Below, piece after piece: positions 20,509-29,114 of a stretch of DNA of 64,000 nt. The stretch comes from Gluconobacter oxydans. GTDB taxonomy: Bacteria; Pseudomonadota; Alphaproteobacteria; Acetobacterales; Acetobacteraceae. Made by a program: the position numbers and the translations under genes. The stretch's first letter is position 1; the number at the start of each line of letters is the position of its first letter. The notes under the pieces are model-generated. The model searched no databases and was not told where the DNA came from. It saw only the letters and a program-made list of their open reading frames with translations. Location of the stretch: contig NZ_BJNM01000003.1 of NCBI RefSeq assembly GCF_006539685.1, positions 62,001 to 126,000 on the forward strand, in the 5' to 3' direction.

Positions 20509-22055
20509 GCCTCTTCCTCAACAAAACGCGGGAACAGACCTTCCGGCTTGGGAAGCGTGCGACCCGCCGGCAGCGGCGTTTCGAGGGCCGCAAATGTCCG
20601 CTCGTCATCCTGCACACCGAGTTGTGTCAGCATCCGGTCCATCGTGTTCGGCATGTAGGGCTGAAGCATGGTTGCGATCCCGCGGATCATGTCCACGAGA
20701 ACCCGCAGGACGTCCGCCATACGCTCCGGATCGGTCTTTTTCAGGGCCCAGGGCGCCTGACGGTCGATATAGGAATTGGCGGCGCGAATGACCTTCCAGA
20801 CTTCTTCCAGCGCATCCGTGATCGCCTTGCGTTCGATCTGTTCGGACATGATCGTCGGCAGCAGCGTCACCATCGCCAGCATGGCCTGATCGTCTTCGGT
20901 CAGGGTGCCGCGCTCGGGCAGAACACCGCCAAGATTGCGGGCCACCTGGCTCAGCGTGCGCTGGCACAGATTACCGAGATCGTTTGCCAGTTCGACATTC
21001 GTGCGAGTGATCATGGAGCGGCGGCTGAAATTAGAATCGCCGCCGAACGGTACTTCGCGCATCAGGAAGAAGCGCAGCGCATCCAGTCCGAACTCGTCAG
21101 CAAGCGCTTTCGGATCAAGGACGTTACCGAGAGACTTGCTCATCTTCTCGCCCTCGACCGTCCACCAGCCATGCGCGAAGACGCTCTTCGGCAGGTCAAT
21201 ACCCGCTGCCATCAGGAAAGCCGGCCAGTACACGCAATGGAAGCGCGCGATTTCCTTGCCCACGATATGGACATCCGCCGGCCAGAACTTCGCCCGCGGG
21301 TCATTGAGGTCGGGATAACCTACCGCCGTCAGATAGTTCGCCAGCGCATCGAACCAGACATACATGACATGGTCCGGATCGTTCGGAACCGGCACGCCCC
21401 ATTTGAAGCTCGTGCGGCTGACGGACAGGTCGCGCAGGCCCTGACGGACGAAGCTCTCGATTTCACGACGGGGGCCGACGGGACCGATGAAGTCGGGATT
21501 GTCTTCATAGAGTTTCAGAAGCCGGTCCTGAAAATCGGACAGACGGAAGAAATAGGACGGCTCTTTGACGCGCTCGACCGGCGCACCGGACGGCGCCACG
21601 AACGTTCCATCAGGCTTCTTGACCAGTTCGTCCTCGCCGATGAACGCCTCGTCGCGCGTGGAGTACCAGCCTTCATAGGCGCCCAGATAGATATGCCCGT
21701 TCGCCGCGACCTTTTCCCACAGCGCCTTGGCCGCGCCCTTGTGGCGCTCTTCGGTCGTGCGGATGAACTCGTCGGTCGAGATCGCCATGTCCTTCTGCAT
21801 CTGGCGGAAGGAGGCCGAAACCTCGTCAGCATAGGCCTGCGGGTCCATGCCCTTGGCGACGGCCGTCTGCTCGACCTTCTGGCCATGCTCGTCGGTGCCG
21901 CTGACGAACAGAACCTCCTCGCCGTTCAGGCGATGGAAGCGGGCCAGAACGTCGGCCGCGATGGAGGTATAGGCATGCCCGATATGCGGAGCGCCGTTCA
22001 CATAGAAGATCGGGGTCGTGATGGTGAAGCGCCGCGTCATGTCCACTCGTTTCAT
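20505..22055 (-). CDS. metG: Methionyl-tRNA synthetase
   Basis: Class I synthetase charging tRNA-Met. The HIGH signature (HIGHAYTSI) is near residue 22 and the KMSKS loop is EKMSKSLGN; the anticodon-binding helical domain occupies the last third. At 516 residues it is the short form without a C-terminal EMAP/tRNA-binding appendage. The ATG at 22055 starts MKRVDMTRRF; an internal ATG five codons later is an alternative. It lies 15 bases after holB and overlaps tatD by four, inside the eight-gene operon. Confidence 0.96.
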   Translation of the reverse strand: MKRVDMTRRFTITTPIFYVNGAPHIGHAYTSIAADVLARFHRLNGEEVLFVSGTDEHGQKVEQTAVAKGMDPQAYADEVSASFRQMQKDMAISTDEFIRTTEERHKGAAKALWEKVAANGHIYLGAYEGWYSTRDEAFIGEDELVKKPDGTFVAPSGAPVERVKEPSYFFRLSDFQDRLLKLYEDNPDFIGPVGPRREIESFVRQGLRDLSVSRTSFKWGVPVPNDPDHVMYVWFDALANYLTAVGYPDLNDPRAKFWPADVHIVGKEIARFHCVYWPAFLMAAGIDLPKSVFAHGWWTVEGEKMSKSLGNVLDPKALADEFGLDALRFFLMREVPFGGDSNFSRRSMITRTNVELANDLGNLCQRTLSQVARNLGGVLPERGTLTEDDQAMLAMVTLLPTIMSEQIERKAITDALEEVWKVIRAANSYIDRQAPWALKKTDPERMADVLRVLVDMIRGIATMLQPYMPNTMDRMLTQLGVQDDERTFAALETPLPAGRTLPKPEGLFPRFVEEEA

Positions 22056-22070
22056 AACGCCCGGACCATC

Positions 22071-22994
22071 TCAGCTGCCGGAAGCGAGTTCCGCTGCCTG
22101 ACGGATGGCCTGGGCCTTGTCCAGATTGAAGCCTTCGGTCTGACGCCTCAGCGTGTCCAGTTCGGAACACTGCCGCGCCGCCAGATCGGCCTTTGCAAGA
22201 TCCCCGCGCCGCGCTGCCGAGCGCGCACGGTCTGCCAGTCCCTCGCCTAGCAAATCGCAGAGCAATGCGAAACCTTCAGCCTCTCTCGCAATACGCTCGC
22301 TCAGGGCCATGGTTTCCGATCCACGCACCTGTCCGGCAAGGATTTCCGCCACAAATGACGCAATCGCCCCGTCCCGGTCCTGCGACAGAAAGAGTGCCCG
22401 GCCCGGCGATCCATGCGCCCGCGCCAGCACATCCGCAGAAATGCCCGGCAGTGCGGCGCGCATATCGGCGTCAGACAACGCGGACAATGTGAGCATCCGG
22501 CAGCGGCTGCGGATCGTGGGCAAGAGCGCGCCCGGAGAGGACGTGGTCAGCAGCAGGACGCAGCGCGGGGGTGGCTCTTCGAGGATCTTGAGCAGCGCAT
22601 TGGCCGCGAACCGGTTCAGATATTCCGCCCCGTCCACGATCACCACACGCCAGCCGCCTTCGGTCGCCGTATGGTGAAGGAAGGTCTGGACCGGACGAAC
22701 ATCCGCAGCGGTAATTTCACCGCGCAGACGGCCTTTTTTCTCGTCCACGGCCCGCGAGATTTCCAGCAGATCGCCGTGTGTTCCGGCTGCAATGCGACGT
22801 GCCTGGGACGAGTCTGGATTTTCCGCGTTCAGCAGGAGGCGCGCCAGACGGAAGGCCAGCGTTGCCTTGCCGATCCCCGCCGGACCGCAGATCAGCCAGG
22901 CATGATGCAGCATGCCACTGGCCAGCGCCTGCCGGAACGTCGCTTCCGCCTCGGCATGGCCATACAGGTTCAGAGTGTGACGCGGATCGCTCAC
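22071..22994 (-). CDS. holB: DNA polymerase III subunit delta'
   Basis: Clamp-loader subunit that works with delta and tau/gamma to place DnaN on DNA. A P-loop (GPAGIGKATL) sits at about residues 38-46, then LLKILEEPPPR and the SRC motif (TIRSRC) typical of clamp loaders. The cysteine cluster that binds zinc in E. coli delta' is not visible, as is common in alphaproteobacteria. 307 residues. It overlaps tmk by four bases (ATGA); the tmk-holB pair is a conserved bacterial arrangement. Confidence 0.92.
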   Translation of the reverse strand: MSDPRHTLNLYGHAEAEATFRQALASGMLHHAWLICGPAGIGKATLAFRLARLLLNAENPDSSQARRIAAGTHGDLLEISRAVDEKKGRLRGEITAADVRPVQTFLHHTATEGGWRVVIVDGAEYLNRFAANALLKILEEPPPRCVLLLTTSSPGALLPTIRSRCRMLTLSALSDADMRAALPGISADVLARAHGSPGRALFLSQDRDGAIASFVAEILAGQVRGSETMALSERIAREAEGFALLCDLLGEGLADRARSAARRGDLAKADLAARQCSELDTLRRQTEGFNLDKAQAIRQAAELASGS

Positions 22995-23635
22995 ACGCCC
23001 TGAACCGTCAGGCTTTCATGCACGGCCTGCAGGAGCGCCGCACTGACGGCCTCCGGCGTCTGACCGGCATCGACCCGCTTCACCCGCACTGGATCAGCCG
23101 ATGCGATCGCATCGAACCCGGCCAGAACGCGTTCATGAAATGCTTCCGCCTGAGCCTCGTAACGGTCCGTCTGGCCGCCCCGCGCCTTCAGACGCGCGAG
23201 TGCCTGCGGCCGGGGAAGTTCGAGCATCAGCGTCAGATCCGGCTCGAAGTCCACGAGTTTGCGGGCACCGTTCAGGAACGCCAGAACCTCCGGCGCACCC
23301 TGCCCGATGCCATAGCCCTGATAGGCCAGCGTCGAATCATGGAAGCGGTCACAGACCACGATCTCGCCCCGCTCAAGCGCTGGCAGAATGGCATTGTCGA
23401 GATGGTCCGACCGGGCAGCCATGTGCATCAGGATTTCCGCCCGCCAGGAGAGATCAACCTTGCCGAACAGCAGCAGGTTGCGGATTTCTTCCGCGCCCGG
23501 CGTCCCACCGGGCTCCCGCGTCAGCAGAACCTTATGCCCTTCCGCGCGCAGGGCCTCGGCCAGAAGGCGGGCCTGGGTGGATTTCCCGGCGCCCTCGCCT
23601 CCTTCAAGCGTAATGAACAGTCCTTTTCCAGCCAT
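22991..23635 (-). CDS. tmk: Thymidylate kinase
   Basis: Phosphorylates dTMP to dTDP. The P-loop is EGGEGAGKST at the N-terminus, with the DR(F/Y/H) motif CDRFHDSTLAYQGYG in the middle. I chose ATG 23635 (MAGKGLFITLEGG, 214 residues) because the family begins only a few residues before FIT-EGG; an in-frame ATG at 23656 would add seven residues and overlap the upstream stop. It starts four bases after the carboxypeptidase stop and overlaps holB, so translational coupling is likely. Confidence 0.94.
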   Translation of the reverse strand: MAGKGLFITLEGGEGAGKSTQARLLAEALRAEGHKVLLTREPGGTPGAEEIRNLLLFGKVDLSWRAEILMHMAARSDHLDNAILPALERGEIVVCDRFHDSTLAYQGYGIGQGAPEVLAFLNGARKLVDFEPDLTLMLELPRPQALARLKARGGQTDRYEAQAEAFHERVLAGFDAIASADPVRVKRVDAGQTPEAVSAALLQAVHESLTVQGV

Positions 23636-23639
23636 GCCC

Positions 23640-24914
23640 TTACTGCGCGGGACCATGGCCCAGACGCGTCATGGCGCGGGCGACCAGTCCGAGCTTCGCC
23701 ACCGATTCGCCAGCTTCCAGCGGCACACGGATGTCAGCCATGTTCGGCGCGGAAATCACCAGTGCACCGCAGACCTGACCCTTCGTCACTGGCGCAATGA
23801 CCGGAGAGGCATAATCGACCCCGATATGGGAGCGCTGCTGCCAGCCCACCGGGAGCGTCATGACGATATCGGCACCTGCCACCAGCGAGACCTGACGGTG
23901 TTCGCCCATCCAGACCGGCGCAGAATCCACAACCTGCCCGCGACGGAACAGCGTGGCGTTTTCGAAATTGGCGAATGCCCAGGACATCAGGCGCTCACCC
24001 TCATGGGCGCGCTCATTGCTCGACGACGAGCCGTTGATGACGACGATGACACGGTTACCGTTGCGCTGGGAGCTTGCACACAGACCAAAACCGCCCGCAT
24101 CCGTATGGCCGGTCTTCAGACCGTCAGCGAGGCCCTTATCGACCAGCACGTTCCGGTTGCCCTGACGGATGTGGTTGTAGGTGAACTCGAGCTCGCCGAA
24201 ATAATGGTAATACTGCGGGAAATCGCGGATCAGATGGGACGCGACCGTCGCGACATCGCGCGCCGTCATGTAATGGCCGTCTGCCGGCAGACCCGTCACG
24301 TTGACGAAATGCGAGTTCATCATGCCGAGCTTCGGCGCTTCTTCGTTCATCATCGCGACGAAGCGCTCTTCCGAACCCGCAATGCCTTCAGCCAGAACGA
24401 TGCAGGCATCATTGCCGGACTGGATCAGCATGCCCTGGATCAGATCGGATACCAGAACGCTCTGGCCCAGCGGCACGAACATCTTGGAACCCTGCGTGCG
24501 CCAGGCTTTCTCGCTGACCGGCAGGCTCTGCTCCAGACGGATGCGACCGGTAGCCAGCATGCCGAACACGATATAGGCCGTCATCATCTTCGTCAGGGAA
24601 GACGGTGCCATGCGCTCGTCGGACGCCTTGTCGAGCAGGACTGCGCCCGTGTCGTAATCGACGACATAGGCCCAGCGCGCCACCGTATCGAACGGTCCGA
24701 TCGGCGTGTTCGCCGGCGTGCCGACAGGTGCGTCTGCCGCAGAAGCCGCAGCGGCTTTCGCAGCATGGCCTGCATGACGGTGCGGGCGCGCAAACGCCTT
24801 CAGGGGCCCCGCAAAAGAAGCACAGGCCGCAATGCCTGCCACCCCACCGAAAAGAGAGCGTCTAGTCCGCACGTTCGTCCCCAGTTCCACGGCCTTCACA
24901 CAAGCGGCCGTCAT
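23640..24914 (-). CDS. D-alanyl-D-alanine carboxypeptidase (penicillin-binding protein, PBP5/6 type)
   Basis: Periplasmic DD-peptidase trimming peptidoglycan stem peptides. The serine-protease-like motifs appear in order: SSLTK (SxxK), SGN (QSGNDAC) and KTG (LKTGHTDAGG), followed by a PBP5-type C-terminal beta domain. Residues 14-40 form a signal with a twin-arginine-like TRRSLFGG, suggesting Tat export; Sec cannot be excluded. The start at 24914 overlaps the rlpA stop by four bases (ATGA), supporting it over the longer open frame. About 424 residues. The Ala/Pro-rich linker after the signal is longer than usual. Confidence 0.92.
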   Translation of the reverse strand: MTAACVKAVELGTNVRTRRSLFGGVAGIAACASFAGPLKAFARPHRHAGHAAKAAAASAADAPVGTPANTPIGPFDTVARWAYVVDYDTGAVLLDKASDERMAPSSLTKMMTAYIVFGMLATGRIRLEQSLPVSEKAWRTQGSKMFVPLGQSVLVSDLIQGMLIQSGNDACIVLAEGIAGSEERFVAMMNEEAPKLGMMNSHFVNVTGLPADGHYMTARDVATVASHLIRDFPQYYHYFGELEFTYNHIRQGNRNVLVDKGLADGLKTGHTDAGGFGLCASSQRNGNRVIVVINGSSSSNERAHEGERLMSWAFANFENATLFRRGQVVDSAPVWMGEHRQVSLVAGADIVMTLPVGWQQRSHIGVDYASPVIAPVTKGQVCGALVISAPNMADIRVPLEAGESVAKLGLVARAMTRLGHGPAQ

Positions 24915-25759
24915 TCCACAATGATCCGCGCGCCCTCTACCCCGCACAGGCGGGTGCGGTCCAGTGCCGCGTCCGCCTGTGCGATATCGGCATAGGGCCC
25001 GCCAACAGCACGCCACTCCAGTCCCGCGCCTTCAGAGGCATGCAGAACCGTACCGCCACAGCGCATGGCGACACTCGCCGCCGTCGCGTGACCGGAAAAT
25101 ATTCCCATCAGGACATACAGCCCCGATGGCCCCGGACTGCCCTGCATCCAGGTCGCGGGCAGCGGCCCCACGGCGACGGAGGACGCCGCCGCGGACGAGT
25201 CGTTCCCGTACACCCGTGAAGACCCGTCACTCAGGGATGTCTCGCGGACTTCCCCGACAGGAGCCGCGGAAATGTTCTGGGCCGGCGGCTTGCCCAGCCC
25301 TTCCGCCAGAGACCGGCTGGCCGCTTCGTCTTCCGTGACCTCAACGGGCGTATCCGCCGTCATGCCCAGCAGATCCGCGACTTTCGGAGAAAGCGCGATG
25401 ATGCGCCCCGGATCAGCCGGGCCACGATCGGTCAGCCGGATGCGGACGATCCGCCCGTTCAGCAGATCGCGGACACTGACGATCGCCGGAAGCTGGAGCG
25501 TCTGATGCGCGCCGGTCATGCCGTTCGCGGACCAGGCCTCGCCATCCGCCATCAGTCCGCCAGCCGGTGCGTGCTGCCGCGTTGCCAGACCTGTCACGTG
25601 ATAGTCGAACTGCTCGTTGGGGTAGAACCAGCCGTGCGTTCCGCGCCAGGCACTTCCCAGTTCGTAATGCGGGTGCGGGGCAGGCGTCGGTTCTTCACGG
25701 TGACAGGCCGCAAGCAGCGGCAGAAGGGCCAGAGCGGCCCCGTAATTACGCAGAGACAA
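24911..25759 (-). CDS. rlpA: RlpA-like septal lytic transglycosylase lipoprotein with SPOR domain
   Basis: Outer-membrane lipoprotein that cleaves glycan strands lacking stem peptides. The signal ends in a lipobox (LLPLLAAC). A double-psi beta-barrel domain contains LPAIVSVRDLLNGRIV, the catalytic Asp in RLTDRGPADPGR, and LSPKVADLLGM; a C-terminal SPOR-like segment (YVLMGIFSGHATAAS) would target septal peptidoglycan. I favour TTG 25759 (GGGGA five bases upstream, compact lipoprotein signal); ATG 25792 is possible but overlaps mltB by 47 bases. It sits between mltB and the carboxypeptidase. Confidence 0.88.
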   Translation of the reverse strand: MSLRNYGAALALLPLLAACHREEPTPAPHPHYELGSAWRGTHGWFYPNEQFDYHVTGLATRQHAPAGGLMADGEAWSANGMTGAHQTLQLPAIVSVRDLLNGRIVRIRLTDRGPADPGRIIALSPKVADLLGMTADTPVEVTEDEAASRSLAEGLGKPPAQNISAAPVGEVRETSLSDGSSRVYGNDSSAAASSVAVGPLPATWMQGSPGPSGLYVLMGIFSGHATAASVAMRCGGTVLHASEGAGLEWRAVGGPYADIAQADAALDRTRLCGVEGARIIVE

Positions 25760-26741
25760 TGCCCGTCCCCAGAAGCCCGACGCCGAGAGCATAATAGTCC
25801 GAAGGGTTATAGCGGCGGATCACGTTGAAGTTGTGATAGACCATGAAAGCCTGCGTTCCCGGACCATCGGGCTGCACGACAGCACCCTGCACGTTCGACT
25901 GCGAGAACGCCGTCCCATCCACGCGACGCACGCCCAGCGCCATCCATTCGCCCAGCGTCCGCTGCCGGGTGCGGCCGATCTCGGCCTTGTCGAGCACCTT
26001 GGTCAGCGTGACTTCCTGCCCCCAGGGCTCGTTGACCTGCCAGCCGCATTTACCGAGATAATTGGCGATGGAGGCGAATACATCCGCTTCAGACGTCCAG
26101 ATATTGCGCTTGCCGTCCCCGTCTCCGTCCGCTGCGTAACGCAGATAGGCGCTGGGCATGAACTGCGCCTGCCCCATGGCGCCCGCATAGCTGCCGATCA
26201 TGGCGGCCGGTGCGATATCACCGTCATTGAGGATCTGAAGGGCCTTCATGAGCTCGTTGCGGAAGAAGGCAGAACGTCGCCCGTCAAAGGCCAGCGTCGC
26301 CAGCGCATCGATGACGGAATACGTGCCGTCATGCGCCCCAAATCCCGACTCGAGGCCCCAGATCCCCATGACGGCACGGTCGTCGCATCCGAAGCGTGCG
26401 CTGACGGGAGACATCACAGACTGCTGAGCGGCGTAGACGCTCCGTCCTTTCGCAAACCGCGACTCCGGCAGAACGCGATCGCGATACTGCGCCCAGGTCA
26501 GGGTGAACTCCGGCTGGTGACGGTCCAGTTTGAGCACGGAGGCGTTGGGCTGCGTCGTCAGACTGAGGGCCTGCGAGACGATCGAAGATGAAAGCCCCTG
26601 CGCCAGCGCCTGGGCCCGGACACTCTCGAGAAAAGCGCCATAACTCTGCACACGGGCCTGGGCATTGGCGGATGAAATCCCGACTGCCGCCGAACCGGCA
26701 ACGGAAGTCAGGGCGGCAAGCAGATGGCGTCTTTGAAGCAC
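25746..26741 (-). CDS. Lytic murein transglycosylase, MltB family
   Basis: Cleaves peptidoglycan between MurNAc and GlcNAc, forming anhydro-MurNAc. The catalytic Glu is in GIWGLESGFG; AGAMGQAQFMPS, and DADGDGKRNIW-like DGDGDGKRNIWTS with VFASIANYL, complete the MltB pattern. GTG 26741 gives a signal with QRRHLLAALTSVAG, compatible with either Sec or Tat, cleaved near NAQA. The longer open frame to 26855 adds about 38 residues unlike the family. It is the first gene of the eight-gene minus operon; the divergent dedA gene starts 200 bases away. Confidence 0.9.
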   Translation of the reverse strand: MLQRRHLLAALTSVAGSAAVGISSANAQARVQSYGAFLESVRAQALAQGLSSSIVSQALSLTTQPNASVLKLDRHQPEFTLTWAQYRDRVLPESRFAKGRSVYAAQQSVMSPVSARFGCDDRAVMGIWGLESGFGAHDGTYSVIDALATLAFDGRRSAFFRNELMKALQILNDGDIAPAAMIGSYAGAMGQAQFMPSAYLRYAADGDGDGKRNIWTSEADVFASIANYLGKCGWQVNEPWGQEVTLTKVLDKAEIGRTRQRTLGEWMALGVRRVDGTAFSQSNVQGAVVQPDGPGTQAFMVYHNFNVIRRYNPSDYYALGVGLLGTGIVSA

Positions 26742-26944
26742 GGTCAGGACCAGTCCCTTACGGGTAGAAATGATAGGACATACGCTAGCAATCCGCAGCA
26801 CGGACCGCCAGTCTCGGCGGGAGTGTCGCAGGTCATTCGCACCGAAATATGGCACGGCAAGATTGTCGTTGGCGCGCTGGCGTGCGAAACCGGCGCCTCA
26901 ATGTTCATGGAACCTCCCCACTCGTGATCGCCATCGGCCCCGCC

Positions 26945-27490
26945 ATGGCCTCGCAGCCAGCCTGGCTGAAGGCAGCCACCATCATTGTCGGCACCTTCAT
27001 TCTCGAAGACGCGGCCACGGTGCTTTCCGCCATCGCCGCCCGCGCCGGAGAAGTCAGCATTCCGCTGGCGCTCGGGGCCCTGTATTTCGGGGTAGCAGTC
27101 GGGGATATGGGCCTGTATGGCCTCGGTGCTGCCGGAGCCCGCTGGCCTTACCTCAAGCGGTTCCTGACCGTTCCCAAACGCGAACGTACACAGGACTGGT
27201 TCAGCACGAACGTCATCCGCGTCGTGGCCATTTCCCGCTTCGTGCCCGGCGCCAGGCTGCCGCTCTATACGGCCTGCGGTTTCTTCCGCGCGCCGTTCCT
27301 TCCCTTTGCCATGACCGCAGTTCTGGCTACGCTGGTCTGGACGACGTGTCTTTTCCTGCTTGCCATGAGAGTCGGGGGCTGGCTGCTCGCCCATCAGGGG
27401 GGCTGGCGCTGGGCCGGGCTGGCAGGGTTCGTCCTGTGTATCGTTGTCGTCGGGCGCCTGATCGCCCGTCTCCAGACCGTGAGCCAGTAA
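26945..27490 (+). CDS. DedA/VTT-family membrane protein
   Basis: Small integral membrane protein (about 181 residues, four to five hydrophobic helices). FILEDAATVLSAIAAR, GDMGLYGLGAAG and RFVPGARLPLYTACGF match the DedA (SNARE-associated/VTT) pattern: an acidic N-terminal motif and the (F/Y)xxxR-x-x-PG-x-R signature. Recent work assigns some DedA proteins to undecaprenyl-phosphate or phospholipid translocation; whether this one does is inference. ATG 26945 is chosen; GTG 26924 in frame is an alternative. Five bases separate it from the ATP-grasp gene, so they are almost certainly co-expressed. Confidence 0.82.
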   Translation: MASQPAWLKAATIIVGTFILEDAATVLSAIAARAGEVSIPLALGALYFGVAVGDMGLYGLGAAGARWPYLKRFLTVPKRERTQDWFSTNVIRVVAISRFVPGARLPLYTACGFFRAPFLPFAMTAVLATLVWTTCLFLLAMRVGGWLLAHQGGWRWAGLAGFVLCIVVVGRLIARLQTVSQ

Positions 27491-27495
27491 CAGCA

Positions 27496-28560
27496 ATGTC
27501 CAAGTCAGAAGCCGACCAGAACCCCCTCTCCCTTTTCGAATTCTGGCCTGGATCCATCTTCTACACCCCCATCGTCCTGTACTGGATCGCCATGGGGATC
27601 AAATACCGCGACCTCAGCATCTCGACCGCCGCCAATCCGCGTATCGAAACGGGCGGCCTGTGCGGCGAGAGCAAGTCCTCCATCCTCGACATGGGCGGCT
27701 CCACGGCCCAGTCCTATATCGCGCCTTATGTCGTCTTCCGCAGCGGCAAGGGTTCCGTTCGCCGCGCACTCGACGCCATGGAGCGCAAAGGCCTGTCCTT
27801 CCCCGTCGTCATCAAGCCCGATATCGGCTGCAATGGCACGGGTGTGAAGCTCGTCCATAACCACGAACAGCTCGAAGCCGTCCTGCCGCAGTTCCCTGAT
27901 GACGTGGACATGCTGGCACAGGACCTCATCACCTATCCTGTCGAGGCTGGGCTGTTCTATATCCGCCATCCCGACGAGCCACGTGGCCGCATCACCTCGA
28001 TCACCTACAAGGAAGCGCCGGTCCTGACAGGCGATGGCGTGTCCACAATCGAGGAACTGATCCTGCGCGATCCCCGCATGAGCCTGGTGCCGCAGATCTA
28101 TCTGCCCCGTCTGGCCGGACGGGAGAAGAACGTCCTCGCCAAGGGTGAGGAAATGCCGCTCGTCTTCGCGGGCAACCACTGCAAGGGTTCCGTCTTCCGC
28201 GATGGTCGAGCCGATACGACGGACGCGCTGACCGCACGCCTCGACGCCATCATGAAGGACATCCCGGATTTCCATTTCGGGCGCGTGGACGTGAAAGCCG
28301 CTTCCATTGAGGATCTGCGCCGGGGCGAGAACTTCCGGATCATCGAGATCAACGGTGTCGGCTCCGAAGCGACCCATATCTGGGACCGTGGCACGACGCT
28401 GTGGGAAGCCTATCGCGCCCAGTTCTCACATTACCGTCAGACGTTCCTGATTGGTGCTGCAAACAGGGCACGTGGCTGGAAGACGTCGGGCGCGTTCTCG
28501 ATGCTGCATTCCTGGCGCAAGCAGCGCCGACTGCTGGCGTCCTATCCGCTGAACGACTGA
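27496..28560 (+). CDS. Uncharacterised ATP-grasp protein with membrane-proximal N-terminal region
   Basis: 354 residues. The ATP-grasp core has FPVVIKPDIGCNGTG (glycine-rich loop) at about residues 105-119, the ATP-binding VDMLAQDLI segment, and a metal-binding FRIIEINGVGSE near the C-terminus. The fold resembles D-Ala-D-Ala ligase or carboxylate-amine ligases, but the first 60 residues (FEFWPGSIFYTPIVLYW, then STAANPRIETGGLCGESK) are not those of Ddl and include one hydrophobic helix. The substrate is unknown. It follows dedA by five bases, suggesting a membrane-linked ligase acting on a lipid-associated or envelope substrate. Confidence 0.8.
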   Translation: MSKSEADQNPLSLFEFWPGSIFYTPIVLYWIAMGIKYRDLSISTAANPRIETGGLCGESKSSILDMGGSTAQSYIAPYVVFRSGKGSVRRALDAMERKGLSFPVVIKPDIGCNGTGVKLVHNHEQLEAVLPQFPDDVDMLAQDLITYPVEAGLFYIRHPDEPRGRITSITYKEAPVLTGDGVSTIEELILRDPRMSLVPQIYLPRLAGREKNVLAKGEEMPLVFAGNHCKGSVFRDGRADTTDALTARLDAIMKDIPDFHFGRVDVKAASIEDLRRGENFRIIEINGVGSEATHIWDRGTTLWEAYRAQFSHYRQTFLIGAANRARGWKTSGAFSMLHSWRKQRRLLASYPLND

Positions 28561-28581
28561 ACCCGGCGCGGCAGGCTGGCT

Positions 28582-29046
28582 TTACTGGCCCAGCTTGCCG
28601 CCGCCAAAGATGTAATTGCTGACCTGCTGCTCGAGCGAAAGCTGATCCCGCGTGTCGGTGATCTTGCCTTCGCCGGACAGTGTCGTGTGGGAATGACCTG
28701 GCTGGATCTGCAGGGCGTTGTCCGCCGTCATGGTCGGCGCACCGATGCCCACGGCCGTATCAACGGGAAGATGCAGGCGCTGGTCCACCGTAAAGGCCAC
28801 ATCGGCCATCTGCGTGCGCGGATCGAGTGTGATGGAGACGACGCGTCCCACCGGCACACCTGCGAGATCGACATTCGCGCCCGTATGGAGGCCATTCGCG
28901 GAATTGAAGGCTGCGTGCAGGATCTCGCCCTGAAAATCAGGCCCTTTACGCAGGGCATTGCCGTAGACGAGGAATGTTCCGGCAATCGCCAGAACGAGAC
29001 CACTGGCCAGGATGGCGCCCCCACGGCCGCTCAATGTTGACTGCAT
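28582..29046 (-). CDS. mlaD: MlaD-like MCE-domain protein
   Basis: Membrane-anchored lipid-binding protein of the Mla phospholipid transport system. Residues 10-30 form a single TM anchor, followed by one MCE domain (FNSANGLHTGANVDLAGVPVGRV is the diagnostic stretch) and a short C-terminal helix ending in YIFGGGKL. 154 residues, typical of MlaD. The ABC partners (mlaE, mlaF) are not next to it in this window, so it stands alone and convergent to the ATP-grasp gene. AGG before the ATG is adequate as a ribosome-binding site. Confidence 0.88.
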   Translation of the reverse strand: MQSTLSGRGGAILASGLVLAIAGTFLVYGNALRKGPDFQGEILHAAFNSANGLHTGANVDLAGVPVGRVVSITLDPRTQMADVAFTVDQRLHLPVDTAVGIGAPTMTADNALQIQPGHSHTTLSGEGKITDTRDQLSLEQQVSNYIFGGGKLGQ

Positions 29047-29096
29047 GCCAGCCTCGCCTTCCGGAAAATCTTGAACAGAACGGGAGTTAGTCCTCC

Positions 29097-29114
29097 CTTG
29101 ACCGCCCGGTCAAG
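29097..29114. promoter_or_regulatory. 18-base perfect palindrome between mlaD and uppP
   Basis: CTTGACCG-CC-CGGTCAAG lies in the 183-base gap between divergent mlaD and uppP, about 50 bases upstream of the mlaD start and 115 upstream of uppP. Two related short dyads, GGTTACC (29126-29132) and GGTGACC (29138-29144), follow with centres 12 bases apart. It looks like an operator cluster; the regulator is unknown. Confidence 0.45.

Noticed and set aside
20454-22250. 598-residue plus-strand open frame opposite metG
   Set aside because: Arg/His-rich shadow of metG and holB with no family resemblance.
26724-26927. 67-residue plus-strand open frame before dedA
   Set aside because: Lies over the mltB start and promoter region, no family, no good start signal.
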